Positions 34,602 to 46,004 of a stretch of DNA of 64,000 nucleotides are shown one piece after another. Made by a program: the position numbers and the translations under genes. The DNA is from Liriodendron chinense (lineage: Eukaryota; Streptophyta; Magnoliopsida; Magnoliales; Magnoliaceae): the NCBI GenBank assembly GCA_003013855.2, contig ML058492.1, positions 2,945,365 to 3,009,364 of the forward strand, written 5' to 3'. Under the pieces are notes generated by a model. It saw nothing but the letters and a program-made list of their open reading frames with translations, made no database searches and was not told the origin of the DNA. Each line of letters opens with the position of its first letter. The stretch's first letter is position 1.

Positions 34602-35867
34602 ATGGCGGACGACACGAGGGGGCGAAGAGCAGTCAATGAGGACGACCCTACCTTCATTGTTCGCCGAGGGACCCATATGTGTTCTTTAGCTAAGGAGCAC
34701 CAACCTCTTCCCTCCATAAAGGGTCGAGGTACCCGTGACCTCTAGGGCAATTGGGTGGAACAACCACAGCCTATGCTCGAACACTTTCTGGCCGATACTC
34801 CTTTCGCAGGCCTTCTCACATTAGGCTTTCACAAAAATAATGCCAACCGTATGCTGCTTGCATCTCTCTGTGAGAGGTGGAGGGATGAGACCCACACCTT
34901 TCAACTTCCTTGTGGCGAATGGAGAATAGCTCCCCTGGATATATATATGCAGATTGGTTTTCCATTCCATGGGTCAGTTGTTCCCCACGCAGGCTCTCTT
35001 GCTCCCATTACTTCCACTGACTGGATACGGCTTGTGGGAGCCATCCCACCCGAGAGCAAGTTCCAGAGCAACCAAGTGAAACTGCAATGGTTTTACAACA
35101 CCTTCGCTACTGTCATCCCTACTACCGAGTTGGAGGCCCTTCACAAAGCACAGGCTATGATCACTTACGCCTTTGGATCATTCCTTTTCTACCATGCGAA
35201 CGAAAGGGTCGATCTAAGATTTCTGAGCTTGGTTGAGGATCTTCACCATTCGTATAATTGGAATGGGGCTATCTTGACTCGCATCTACCAAGGTTTAGAT
35301 AAGACCTGTCGGAGTAGCCGATCTTTCACGGGTTTTTGGCCCATCGTGGAGGTATTCTTTTTAACCTTTCCTGGAGACATTTGTCTTCTTTCTCCATCTG
35401 ATCATTATGTCTGCCCTTGTATAAACATGTTTTTATGATCATTTTGCTCATCTCTCGCCGAGGATACGGGATGGTGTCAAACCATTCGTATATCGCTTCA
35501 TGCATTGGCATCAGCAAAATCATCAGCGGAATTCTCAAGTGTCTGGAGAAATTGGCGCGCTGACATAGACAGATTGACCATCGAGGACATAAGTATCTTA
35601 CTTTCCTTATCCGCCGGGCTTCTCTATGACTGATTGTGATGAACTCCTTTGTTGTAGTTTGCCAGGATGTCATACGCCAACTTTTCCCTTTATTATACCC
35701 CTCAGCGTGTGGAAGCATATGATTCTTCGTGTCTTCGGATCATGCTCTCCGATGGTGAATCGTTTCAATGGTATTTGGGTGAGAGATTGCTCCAACAGAT
35801 CACTGGCGTGGCTCGGGTCCTTGTTCCACACCTCCTCCGGCTGCTCAGATTCCGACTGATGCTATGA
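34602..35867 (+). pseudogene. plant mobile domain (PMD)-like gene, antisense in the Tat giant
   Basis: The ATG at 34602 gives MADDTRGRRAVNEDD; an in-frame TAG follows at 34743 where the flanking Trp-rich context suggests TGG. The frame then continues to 35354 with PMD signatures: LLTLGFHKNNANRMLLASLC, ERWRDETHTFQLPCGEWRI, APLDIYMQIGFPFHGSVV and GFWPIVEV. The next block resumes in another frame (FYDHFAHLSPRIRDGVKPF, about 35425), then RNWRADIDRLTIEDI, and after an intron-like gap ending TTGCCAG (35666) ANFSLYYTPQRVEAYDSSCL and SFQWYLGERLLQQITG. PMD proteins include Arabidopsis MAIN and MAIL1, which act in silencing and gene expression; PMD genes also occur in plant transposons. The strand is opposite to gag-pol. 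Several lesions make it a pseudogene here. The exact intron borders of the first gap are not clear. Confidence 0.8.
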
Positions 35868-36735
35868 TCAATGCGCTCGAAGGTCAGCTGGAGTTCGCTT
35901 CAAGATCCCGGATCGTGACTATGACGAGTGGTATTTGTTGTACGGACAGGGACCTCTTCTTTGTTCGCTCTAGGTTCCCGGGGGTCGTCGCAGATATGCT
36001 GGAGGATCAGTGACAGCTCCTTTGATGAACCTTCATTGTCGGGAGCAGGATGAGAGGATGGATGATGATGATTATGTTGGTAATCTGTAGCCTGCTTCTC
36101 TGAGGATGTATTCAGCTTGTTTGATGTATGACCTTTTGACACTTTTAAGGCCTTTTACTTTGCCTTTCTTCTGTATCAAAATCTTCTAAATGAATATACA
36201 ACCCCGATTTGTCTCAAATTTCTTGATGATGCTTGGATGCTTTGACTTTCGACTCATTCTTTAATGCTTTGTGGAAGATAAGATTTCTCAACTGTATGGA
36301 TGATGACTTGAATGGTTCAGATTGCTTAATTTGGCCCTGTAGGCCTTTTTCAGACTTCAGCTTTACTTTGGAGCACCTGTCCGTGATGTTTTGTGAGGCT
36401 AAAAAGGCTTTCTATGGTGCGGATGATGACTTGAACGGCTCAGATTGCTCTTTTTAGCCATGTGGGCCCACTTGATGATCATATATTGGACTCTGACCTT
36501 CCTTCTTGGCAATCAAACCCTTGATGTTACTATTTGATGACTCATGCAAGCTTCTCCATGGCTTGGATCATGATGATCTAGCCTTTGAGTGGCTCAGATT
36601 GCTTGTGGGCCTCTCTTGATCAATTTTCCTTCTCTTTGACTTGATCAGACCCATGTTGGCTACAGTACTTCATGATTGGATAGGTGGGGTACCTTCCAGA
36701 TGATTCAGATCAGCCTTAAACAAAATCTGGAGTTC
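35868..36735. repeat. spacer with three repeats of a GATTGCT-containing unit
   Basis: GATGATGACTTGAATGGTTC and AGATTGCTTAATTTGGCCC recur near 36299, 36423 and, in part, 36577, a ~125-150 bp period. No coding motif. Confidence 0.55.
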
Positions 36736-36736
36736 A

Positions 36737-37615
36737 TTGGAGCCTTGGGCGGCCCTCAGGTTGCTAGCTGCTAACGTGGACTGGCAGTCTCACCTACCAA
36801 AGACTGTGAGGCCAATCCTGTGGAGAGAGAGGAAGACCGTCCGTACGGGTGGCCCACAGGAGGCCACCCAGACCTCTCCTCATGTGCGGTCTAGGTTGAC
36901 TCTGGTTCGGACAGTGAGGACATTCCCCTGGTTGCTGTCTCCTTCATTCCTGTACCCACTTTTCGATTCAGCCATGAATCTTTTTCTTGTCTCTTCTTTT
37001 CTCCTCCTTTTGTCTTCTTCTTGGTTTATCTTTTCTCAAGCAATAGATGGTGGAGATTTAAGGGCTGTGGGGGCTGTCCATGATGGATCCTACACTTCAG
37101 AAAGTGGTGAAGGCTTTAATGATGGTGGTATGCTTTTGATTGATGGTGTAGATGGAGCATTGAATGAGGCATTTGCTGGTGGATTAAGGGTCGTTGTTGG
37201 GGGAGCTTTGAATGCCCCCATTAATTGTGGGATTGCTAGGCATTCTGACTTGAATGGGTCATTGACCATGGGAGGAATGGATGGTATGGATGAGATGGGG
37301 AGATGGGCCATAGGTGAGGCTATGCATCCTTTGAGTGTGGGCCGCATGGATGATGTGATCGATGGTGGTGATGGGGCCATGATGGACATAGATGGGTTGA
37401 TCTCATGTTTAAACGGTATGGATGGTTCAGATGATACCTTTGATGGCTTGGATGCTCTCGATGACGGCCGCGATGTGCTGTACACTTGTTTGGGTGGCCT
37501 TGATGTGATCATTGATGATGTTCCCTTGATGATGGACGGTGTGGATGTCCAGATGATCCCCTCGACTGGACAGAGTGATAGTTGGATTCCTGATGTGCGG
37601 TGTGATCTTTGTTAA
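36737..37615 (+). other. Asp/Gly/Met-rich open frame, probably low-complexity
   Basis: A 292-codon frame between the two antisense genes. Its middle start (36976) gives a signal-peptide-like MNLFLVSSFLLLLSSSWFIF, followed by a GATGG-repeat-driven D/G/M/L-rich tail. I recognise no domain. The nucleotide repeats (ATGGATGG, GATGATG) explain the composition, so it may not be a gene. It could alternatively be a first exon or leader of the DUF7745-like gene. Confidence 0.3.
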
Positions 37616-39462
37616 TAGTCCTTTCGATGGAGAGTACCGTCCTTCTCCTGATTGCCGACCCTTTACACATTCGGTTCACGAGGTGGGCAATTCTTCTCAT
37701 GTAGCTAAGGTCGTGACAGTTTCAGATAGCAATGCGACTATATCAGACATAGCCGCTACTGGGGATAGGTCAGGGACTGCTGAGTTTGCAGAGGTTCTAG
37801 CTTTTCCTTCTCCTTCGCTCGTTGATCTTCCGATCATTGATGAGCTGTCATCGATTCCTGGGCCTTTTGTTCTGGAGGGGATACCCGTGAGGACTTACCA
37901 GTTGCTTCCTTGTCCTTCTTGCTCGCCACGGCTGCTTGCTTGGCTTGACAGATTGTCAACTTATGAGATTCGAGAGTTGGAGTCCTATGGCTTTGGCGGT
38001 CTGATTCATATGGCTAGAATTGATATTGATTGGAGGATGCTCGAGGCTGCACTGATTGACTAGGTCTCTTTGTTGAACTTGCTTGCATTCAACGACATGG
38101 AGATGGGACCTTCTTTGGAGGAGCTCGCGCAGCTTGACAGGTCATTCCCTGGGATTATACTCAAGTATTTCTCGCCGAAGACTGCTACACCGCAGAGCTG
38201 GTTCGGGATCCCGTATCTTATTCAGCCTGCAGCTGCCGGTCAGGATGCGGTGGTCTTCTCTTTAGACTCACTGTATGATCTCTTCTCAGTCCCTCGGAGT
38301 GTGGCAGGGTCCTTACTTTCTCGAAATGCACTTATGTTCTGTTTGATAGCTGAGGTACTATTCTCGGGATGGCGCAGATCTCAGACTCCTTTGCTCTTTG
38401 AGGTGATGAGCCGAGCTACTCGACGGCAGGGGATTATTTCTCTTATCCTGGCTGAGCTGTTTAATGGGCTGACTGACTGTGCCTTGGGCCGTACTCGTGT
38501 CCTTCGCGGCTGCTATGCATTTCTCTAGGTATCCTTTCTGCACTTTCTTTTTCTTTTCTTGTCTTTTAGGAATTGCTCTGCTTTAACTGAACCTCTTTAC
38601 CTTCTTACGATCAGATCTGGCTATGGGAGCGTCTTTCGTTGACCATCCATGTACCATTTCCCGCCACTCGTCGCCCTGACCTCATGCGACACATCATGGA
38701 ATTTCTTCCACATATATCTAGGATGAGTGAGCCCTTGTATCGTAGGACGTTTGCTGAGCTGCGTGACTGGAATGTTCGTTGGGAGTCATCTTGGCTTTCA
38801 CTTCCTCTAGTACTTTGTGATGCGCACCGCCTTCCTCTGATGCTGGTAGGCTTTCGATCTTACTTTTCTTATCACCCTACTCGGTTCCTGTGGCAGTTTA
38901 GGTATGAGCAGGATGTTCCTCCTTTTGCTTTCTAGGGTATCGGGCATCGAGCACTTCCAGCTAGGTCATCTGACTTTAGGACTCAGGATTGATGGGTCTT
39001 GGGCGAGTTGCTGACCACTGATTTGCTTGGTTTTGAGCTGCGGACTTTTCGATGGTGACCGCCCCATACCAGCACTAGGTTGCTCAGTAGTCTCTATACC
39101 AACGCATTCTTTGCTGGCACCTAACCGCTGATGAGGATGAGCAGGATGTTCTTAAGGATGCTAGTTCTTCATCTGGTTCATATGAGCCTTTTGAGGAGCG
39201 CCCATTTATCTATCCCGACTTCCTCTTGGCCACTCATGGCCACTTACTGTCTGAGATTTCTGCGCTCTGGTATCATTGTGAGATGATGTCGAGGAGATTG
39301 GCCGCTGATCAGAGGTTATCTGATGAGGAGATAGCAATCCGTAGCCTTGAGCGAGATGAGGTGCATTACCTACGTATGGAGGTGAGCAGGTTGAGAGCGA
39401 GTCTATTTCATTATGAGTCAAAAGACTTACCTGACATGGCCGAGGAGGAGGGTAGAGATTAA
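37575..39462 (+). pseudogene. DUF7745-like gene with coiled-coil C-terminus, antisense in the Tat giant
   Basis: The frame from 37575 has a variable N-terminus, then RLSTYEIRELESYGFGGLI, ARIDIDWRMLEAALID and FNDMEMGPSLEEL (about 37950-38120), the pattern of plant DUF7745 proteins, which are often transposon-associated and of unknown function. An in-frame TAG lies at 38061. Exon 1 ends at 38528 with TAG in place of a likely CAG before GTATCC; the intron runs to 38614 (GATCAG); exon 2 starts IWLWERLSLTI and continues to RYEQDVPPFAF (38935). After a frame change and two stops (38936-39060), 39133-39462 encodes an acidic then coiled-coil tail (DEEIAIRSLERDEVHYLRM) ending EEEGRD. The strand matches the PMD-like gene and opposes gag-pol. 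The family call is by motif recognition only. Confidence 0.68.
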
Positions 39463-40547
39463 TTGTGGCGGTCGTCTGTACGTTCCTTTTACATAGTACA
39501 TGATCGGTGATGATGCATTTTTTTTGTATTTTTTGAAAAAGACGATATGATATATGTAAAAGAAATACGATGCATTTAATGAAAAGAGAAAACTTTTTTG
39601 AGAACTTATTGTGCCATGAGTTGTCTTAGTGAGTGTGTGTCTGGATTTTGCGTCAGGACATAGGAATCAGAATTGAGGCTCAGCCAATGCCTTAGCTGAT
39701 GTATTGAGATCGACTTGTGTGAGATCCCTTTGGTTTCCTAAAGGTGTAGGCAATGGAAATTGTTGCTTCCTGAGATTGTCAGGGTTTGTAGAGTTCTTTA
39801 TTCCCGACTATACTTCTTCTTGTTCTTGAACTGCAACTGTTTGAACTGATCTGGACCGTCTAATTTCTTGGTACCTGCACTTTTATTTTCTTTTTCTATT
39901 CGAGCCATTTTTGCCTGTAGCGCTCTTTCGAGTTTTCACCATAGCCGGCCTTTTCCCGTCATTTTTGCCCGTGGCGCCCTCTCGGGTTTTTACCACATCC
40001 CAGGTATTTGATCTTGCCTGCCCCTTGCCAGCTATGCTGTTTTTACCATCAGCGCTATTTCAGGTTTTCACCAAGTCCGCTCTATGCCCATTGTTTTTAC
40101 TCGGAGCACCCTTTCGGGTTTTCACTCCGCCCTCTTTGTTTAGGCACACATTTTCTTTTTCTTTTTTTTCTTTGAATTTCTGGATAACTGCGACGGCCAG
40201 AGGTCGGGAATTAGTCGTTGCCGGCCGACTGCAGCCTTTCAGCCCTTATCCTGAGTTACGACGATAGAGCTATCGGTCTTAACTACAGACCCTTCTGAGA
40301 TGGATGGATGGATGACTATGTTTCTTCTCGGGTTAATTTTTCTCAGATGCCTTGTTTTGGCTCCCCATTTCCTTTTCTTTTCTTTTTTTTTGTATTATCT
40401 TTTTTTGTCTTTTTCTTCTCTCTTTTCTCTTTTGAATCCCCTTATTTGAAACACTTATTGGTGGACGAAAATTATTTTTCAGAGGTCTTAGCTTTGAACC
40501 CTTAACTTTAGCTCTATTAATGTAACTCTTGATAAGGTCAGAATGAC
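39463..40547. repeat. Tat 3' region next to integrase, with short repeats
   Basis: Four copies of a ~44-bp core (TTTTTGCCCGTGGCGCCCT then TTTCGGGTTTTCACCA) start near 39906, 39960, 40039 and 40100. The rest is T-rich. Plus-strand open frames at 39911-40267 are this repeat read as protein. No gene recognised. Confidence 0.6.
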
Positions 40548-41715
40548 TTACCCGTGAAAGATCTTCACTTTGTTGGCGTTGATTGGCTCAGGAAGATCCA
40601 CCCCTCTCATGCTGGTGAGTCTGAGGGCGCCTCCAGGAAGTACTTCTCTGATGATTAATGGTCCGTCCCATGAGGGTTTGAACTTTCCTCTGGGATCCGG
40701 CAGGTGCGACGATAGGATCTTCTTCATGACCATGTCGCCCACCTTGAAACTTCTTTTTCGGACACTCTTGTTGTAAGCCCGAGCGATCCTTTTCTGATAA
40801 CACTGGGAATGACTTAACGCACGCATGCGCTTCTCATCTGCTAGTTGTAATTGATCGAATCTGACCCGTTGCCATTCTCCTTCTTCAATTCCACTTTCCA
40901 GTAACACTCGGAGTGATGGTATTTCCACCTCGACTGGTAGAACTGTTTCCATTCCATAAGTAAGCTCGAAAGAATTAACGCATGTAGCAGACCGTACAGA
41001 CGTTCGATAGGCCCAAAGTGCATATGGGAGCATATCTGACCAATCTCGATAAGTCACGACTATCTTCTCGAGTATCCTAACGATTGTTTTGTTTGCGGAT
41101 TTTACCCCACCATTCGTCTGAGGACGGTAAGGGCTCGATCAATGACGTTGAATCTTGAACTTGTTGAGGAAGTCATCCATCTTCTTGTTGACGAATGGGG
41201 TCCCATTATTTGTGATGATAACATTAGGGATTCCATACCAGCATATGATATTGTTCTTCATGAATTTGATCACTTGAGATGCTGCAATCGTGGTGTAGGA
41301 GGCTGCTTCTACCCACTTGGTGAAGTAGTCAACTGCCACTAGTATGTACTCATGGCCGTTTGATGCTTTTGGGACTAACCTTCCCAATGATATCGAGTCC
41401 CTACATAGAGAATGGCCAGGGAGTCGTCAGGTTGTATAATTATGAGGAAGGGGCGTGAATTTGATTCGTATGCTCCTGACACTTAAAGCATTTTCTGACA
41501 TGCTGGCAACAATCTGTCTCCATGGTGAGCTAATAGTAGTCGAGTTGTAGAATCTTCTTTGCCATCATGTGCTCGTTCATGTGTGGGCCACAGATTCCTT
41601 CGTGTATTTCTTTCACAATCTTTGCAGCTTCTGTTTCATCGACGCATCGAAGGAGGACATGATTATAGGATCGCTTGTAAAGAATTTCGCCACTGATGGT
41701 GAACTGGTCGGCCAA
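40548..41715 (-). pseudogene. integrase of the Tat giant
   Basis: Minus-strand order: an N-terminal region (41715-41533) with GICGPHMNEHMMAKKIL, then a zinc region CQHVRKCFKCQ near 41500. The core follows with ILVAVDYFTKWVEAAS (41387 onward), IITNNGTPFV near 41200, where relatives have ITDNG, and YRPQTNGGVKSANKT near 41100, where relatives have a Glu at the Lys. A C-terminal part to 40548 includes LPYALWAYRTSVRSAT and the GPY-type end KFKPSWDGPLIIREVLPGG. Two of three catalytic acids are changed (D to N, E to K). The C-terminal 169 codons are otherwise open. Confidence 0.9.
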
Positions 41716-41819
41716 ACGCTGGATGGTTCAGCGATCTATTGCTGTTGCTGCCTTCAGATACTCCTAGGTTTCGAGATATTGCTTGATGTTGGCATACCAG
41801 GGTTTGTTAGGGGCAGCTT

Positions 41820-42290
41820 CAGCTTCTTCTATTTACAAGGTAAAAAGCAGGTTCATCTTGAGTTTCGACTGTGAGCTCCCATTCTGAAGCTCCTTTCGGT
41901 ATCTCAAGCATTGATGTGAGTGTAGTGAGAGCATCTGCAAACTGATTCTTGGCCCTGGGCATGTATGAAACGGCGATTTCTTTGAATTCTTCGATCAGAT
42001 TTTCAAGGTACACATGATATGGTATCAACTTCTCGTCCTTGGTTTTTCATTCACCATTGGCCTGATTGATTATAAGTTGTGAGTGTCCAAATACTCGTAG
42101 CCTTTTGACGCCCAAGATTATGGCTTCCCTTAGACAAGCGATGCATGCTTCATACTCTGTCATGTTGTTAGTGCACTGGAATGTTATGCACCTTGAGATA
42201 GGAATAGGGACGTCGTCTAGAGAGTAGAGGATTGCTCTGATATCACTTCCCTTAGAATTTGCTGCGCCGTCGAAGAATAATGTTCACTCA
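41820..42290 (-). pseudogene. second RNase H (archaeal-type) of the Tat giant
   Basis: The minus strand encodes LFFDGAANSKGSDIRAI, NNMTEYEACIACLREAI, GHSQLIINQANGE, a stop, then SYMPRAKNQFADALTTL. The acids in FFDG, TEYEA and FADAL are kept; the GDSQ Asp is His. A second RNase H between the first one and integrase marks the Tat lineage. It degrades the RNA strand during reverse transcription. Confidence 0.85.
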
Positions 42291-42369
42291 TCTTTCTTCT
42301 TCTTTTCTTCACCTTCGATAAGAAAGAGATCTTCATCTAGGAAGAATGTCTTGAGCAGTTGATAATCTA

Positions 42370-42835
42370 GGAGAGAGTGAGCAACAGATGATCGGCGAGG
42401 GCCTGCCCCTTTGATTGCCTTCTGAGTGACATAGGTGATGTCGAATTCAGACAGGAGTAGCTGCCATTAGCTATCCTTCCAATGAGTGATGATTTCTTGA
42501 ACAGGCATTTGAACAGATCCATGTGAGGGAGGATGAGAATAGGGAACACAATCATGTATTGACGGAGTCGCTGAGTTGCCCAGACTAGGGCGAGGTAAGT
42601 CTTCTCGATCGGGGAATACCTGGTCTCGTAGTCGGTGAACTTTTAGCTCAAATAGTATATTGCTTGCTCCTTCTTCCTGGTTTCGTTGTGTTGGCTAAGA
42701 ACACAACCAATGGCTTCTACTGCTACCGAGATGTATAACAATAGTGGTCGTCCAGGAGTGGGCGGCACTAGAACTGGAGGATTCATGAGATACTTCTTGA
42801 TATGGTCGAAGGCGACTTGGCAATCATCATTCATT
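42370..42835 (-). pseudogene. first RNase H of the Tat giant
   Basis: The minus strand has MNDDCQVAFDHIKKYLMNPP, GRPLLLYISVAVEAIGCVLS and EQAIYYLS, a stop, then KFTDYETRYSPIEKTYLALV and TQRLRQYMIVF. This is the Ty3/gypsy RNase H that follows RT. Stops at 42643 and in the tail show decay. Confidence 0.82.
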
Positions 42836-42899
42836 CTTTTGGAATGTTCTTCCAGAGGAGCTTGAATATGGGTTCACAGATAGGTGTGAGTTGTGCGAT

Positions 42900-44471
42900 G
42901 AAGAGACTGATGTATTGAATTCTGTCAAGGAAGCCATGAATTTCTTTCTCTTTTCTAGGAGGGGGCATCTCGATGATTGCTCTAGTTTTAGTTTCTTCGA
43001 CCCTGATGCCATCCTCGCTCACCATAAAGCCATGGAGTTTGCCTCCCATTGCATCGAAGACACATTTCCGTGGGTTGAGACGGAGCTTGTACTTTTCTAA
43101 TCTGTTGAATAACTGCTTCAGATCTTCAAAGTGTCCTTCAATTGTGCTGAGATTTGACGATCATATCATCCACATATACTTCAAGCTCTTTGTTCATCAT
43201 ATAGTGGAATAATGTTGTCATTGCTCGCTGATATGTTGCTCCTGCGTTCTTCAGACTGAACGGCATTACCCTATAACAGAAGGTTCCCCAGGGAGTGATA
43301 AACGATGTCTTCTCGCAATCTTCAAAGGTTATCTTGATCTAATTGTAACTTGAGAACGCGTCCATGAATGAGAAGATCTTATATCCGGTAGTGTTGTCGA
43401 CCAGAGTGTCGATATGTGGCAAAGGGAAGTCATCCTTAGGATTGGTTTTGTTGAGATCTCGAAAGTCGATGCACATTCGAACCTTGCCATCCTTCTTTGG
43501 TATTGGCACGATGTTGGCAAAGCCATTCAGGATAGTTGGAGACTACCAGGAATCCCGCATTGTACTGCTTAATGACTTCATCTCGGACTTTTAGGGCCCA
43601 TTTTGGCTTCATTCTTCGAAGTTTCTGCTTCACTGGCTTCATATCCGGCTTGGTTGACAGATGGTGTACAACGAGTTCTTCATCGAGCCCTGGCATGTCT
43701 TCATATGAGAACTGCGAAGTTTGACAATCTTGGAGCTAGGAACTCTATCATTCTTTGCTTCATCTCTAGTGGCAATGACTTTCCAATGCGTACTTCCCTA
43801 GGGACCTCGGGTGTCCCCAAGTTTACTACCTCGAAATCATCGGCTACAACATTGACTTTAGATTCGAACTTTTTGAGGAGATCCTCTACTTTGAGAGCCG
43901 GGTCATCATCTTCCTCATCCCGAGCTTCGTCCAGACCCATGAGATCAAATTCTAATTCGATGTCAAAATCATATGATTCGACTTCAAACTCATGCGACTC
44001 TTTAGACGAACTTGGCACATTATTGAATGCAGGAAAAGAAATGTTTTTTAGTTTTCGAGAGTTTTCTGGAATTGAAATGCTAGATATTTTTGGCTTTTGA
44101 AAGTTTTTTATTTTTTTGGATTTTTGAAATTTACGGGACCTTGAACAAGCGGGTATTGCAGACCATGATTGATCCCAACTTGTCCCAAAGTTCCGCTCGC
44201 TGCTTAAACCAGCGTTTTTTTTTTGGTTTTGGAAGCCAGAGCTCTCAGATGACTCTCTGACTGATTCAGAAGTTAGGGGAACGGATGACCATTCAGGACC
44301 CCACACTCCTTCCCCTAGAGAGGTGGGGGTTGATGATTTGGGCGAAAAATCACGGTCTAGCTCAATGACCATAATTTCTCGCTGGCTGGGTTCAAGATCT
44401 GAGTCATACTCAGTCCCTCCCGAATCACTTTCCTCGCATTGTAGTTCGTCTGGTTCCACAGTGAGACACAA
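42900..44471 (-). pseudogene. RT region of the Tat giant with long acidic linker
   Basis: An acidic linker (44471-43701) is Ser/Glu/Asp-rich (ELDRDFSPKSSTPTSLGEG, DEARDEEDDDPALKVEDL). The RT domain follows in two frames: KPVKQKLRRMKPKWALKVRD and AGFLVVSNYPEWL (43650-43520), then SFMDAFSGYNQIKITFEDCE near 43340 and the active site VYVDDMIVKS with YVDD at 43165-43176. The palm motif is intact. Frame changes lie near 43520 and 43140. The linker between protease and RT is unusually long, as is common in Tat elements. Confidence 0.87.
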
Positions 44472-45186
44472 GTTCAGAATCTGGACATCGGACCAATCCA
44501 GGGCTGGTCATTTCCCTTTCTTGGTCCAATGGATGGGCTGCTTTGCCCCTGGCTGATGGTTGATGATGTTGGTTCTGCATTGATGGGCAGACCGCGCCCC
44601 TTATTGATTGATGCTGAGATGGGCAAGTTGTGCCCCTGATTGACTAGAATTGTAGCGGGCAAGTTGTGCCCCTGGTTGACTGGAATTGAAGTGGGCAGGT
44701 TATGCCCCTGGTTGAGAGCAGGTATCAAAGTACCTTGGTCCTGAAGCTATTGTATTTGATTTTCTTCTTTGTCTTCATCCTCTCCTTGTTCTTCCGGAGG
44801 CTTGGATGGTTCGAGGATCCAGTCCCATCGAATGGGGGGACCATATGGCCCAATCTAGGCTTATCGGGAGTCCTTTGTGTAGTGTCGTCGGTTGATTTCC
44901 TCTTGGATCTCTGCAAGGCTCTCCTAGCCTGATGAATTGAATGGGTGAGTACCGAAATTTCTTTTTTCTTTTGTCCATGATGACTGACCTGTACCTGAGT
45001 CCCCATTTATGTTGATTATATACCAGCGGCATCTTTCTGAACTTGAAATGATTCTTCATCCAATACTTGAGGCTCAGAAGTTCTACTGGTGAAAAGACAC
45101 GATCCACACTTATCGGTTTCGAATTAGCGATAGCGTTCACTAGTCTCGAATTCGAAACTATGAAATGGGATGTCTTCTTCAGAGTG

Positions 45187-45942
45187 TTAGATGTCGATGA
45201 CAGGGATATCTGGTTCAGTGGTAGCAACATTGGAAGGAATGATGAGTTCCTTCTCTGCATGGACGGAGATCACTTGATTTCCACAGATATACTTCACCCG
45301 TTGATGCAGGGTCAATAGCACAGCCCCAACCTTATGTAGCCAAGGTCGTCCGAGCAACATGTTGAAAGAGGCCGATATATCTAAGATTTGAAATGTGATG
45401 GTGGAGACTTCTGGACCTATTTGTACCTCTATGTCGACCTCCCCTTCCACTGATCGGCGGGTGTTGTCGAATGCTCTGACGTACATGGTGCTGGGTCGGA
45501 ATGAAGAGGAAGTGATTCCCAGGCATTCCGCAGTCTTGAGCGGGCAGACATTTAATCTTGAGCCATTATTGATAAGGACCAGCGGGACACAGAAGTCTTT
45601 GTATTGTAAGGCTATATTGAGGAATTGCCCATGGTCGCACCCTTTTGGTGGTAACTCATTATCAGTGAAGGTGATGGCGCGTGGAGCCAGGAGTTGTCCG
45701 ATCATTAATGCTATCATTTCAGGTGCTGTATCGGAGGAGACATGGGCATCACTCAGGGTTTTGGCAAACATTTCTAAGGTGTATGCACCATGTGCAGAGT
45801 AGCTCCCATACCGAGATTTGAGCAGGGATTGACTTGAGCTAAGTTGCCACATCATATGCAGCTTCGTTTTTATTGCCGAGGCCTGAGAGAGCGCCTTTGG
45901 GATCTCCTCTGTTCTGATTATCTCTTCGGATGCAACGCCCAT
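45187..45942 (-). pseudogene. protease region of the Tat giant
   Basis: Open for 251 codons. The aspartic protease core is LVLINNGSRLNVCPLKTAEC, where relatives have IDNGS, so the catalytic Asp is Asn. It is followed by VRAFDNTRRSVEGEVDIEV and FNMLLGRPWLHKVGAVLLTL, the LGRPW flap partner typical of Tat elements. The open length suggests recent decay despite the catalytic change. Confidence 0.87.
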
Positions 45943-46004
45943 TGGGATTCATGTTTCCTACTTTTGCACATTCTGGATAGTGCCACGGGACTTCTTTATA
46001 ATTT

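Noticed and set aside
37090..37512. 140-codon minus-strand frame
   Set aside because: It is the shadow of the low-complexity plus-strand frame and is Ser/Pro-rich for the same reason.
36737..37615. Secreted-type protein with signal peptide
   Set aside because: The Asp/Gly/Met-rich body follows from ATGGATGG/GATGATG nucleotide repeats and no domain is seen, so it is listed only as a doubtful frame.
43603..44100. 165-codon plus-strand frame opposite the RT linker, and similar frames at 45395-45802 and 46506-46958
   Set aside because: They lie antisense to recognisable Tat gag-pol sequence and contain no known domain.
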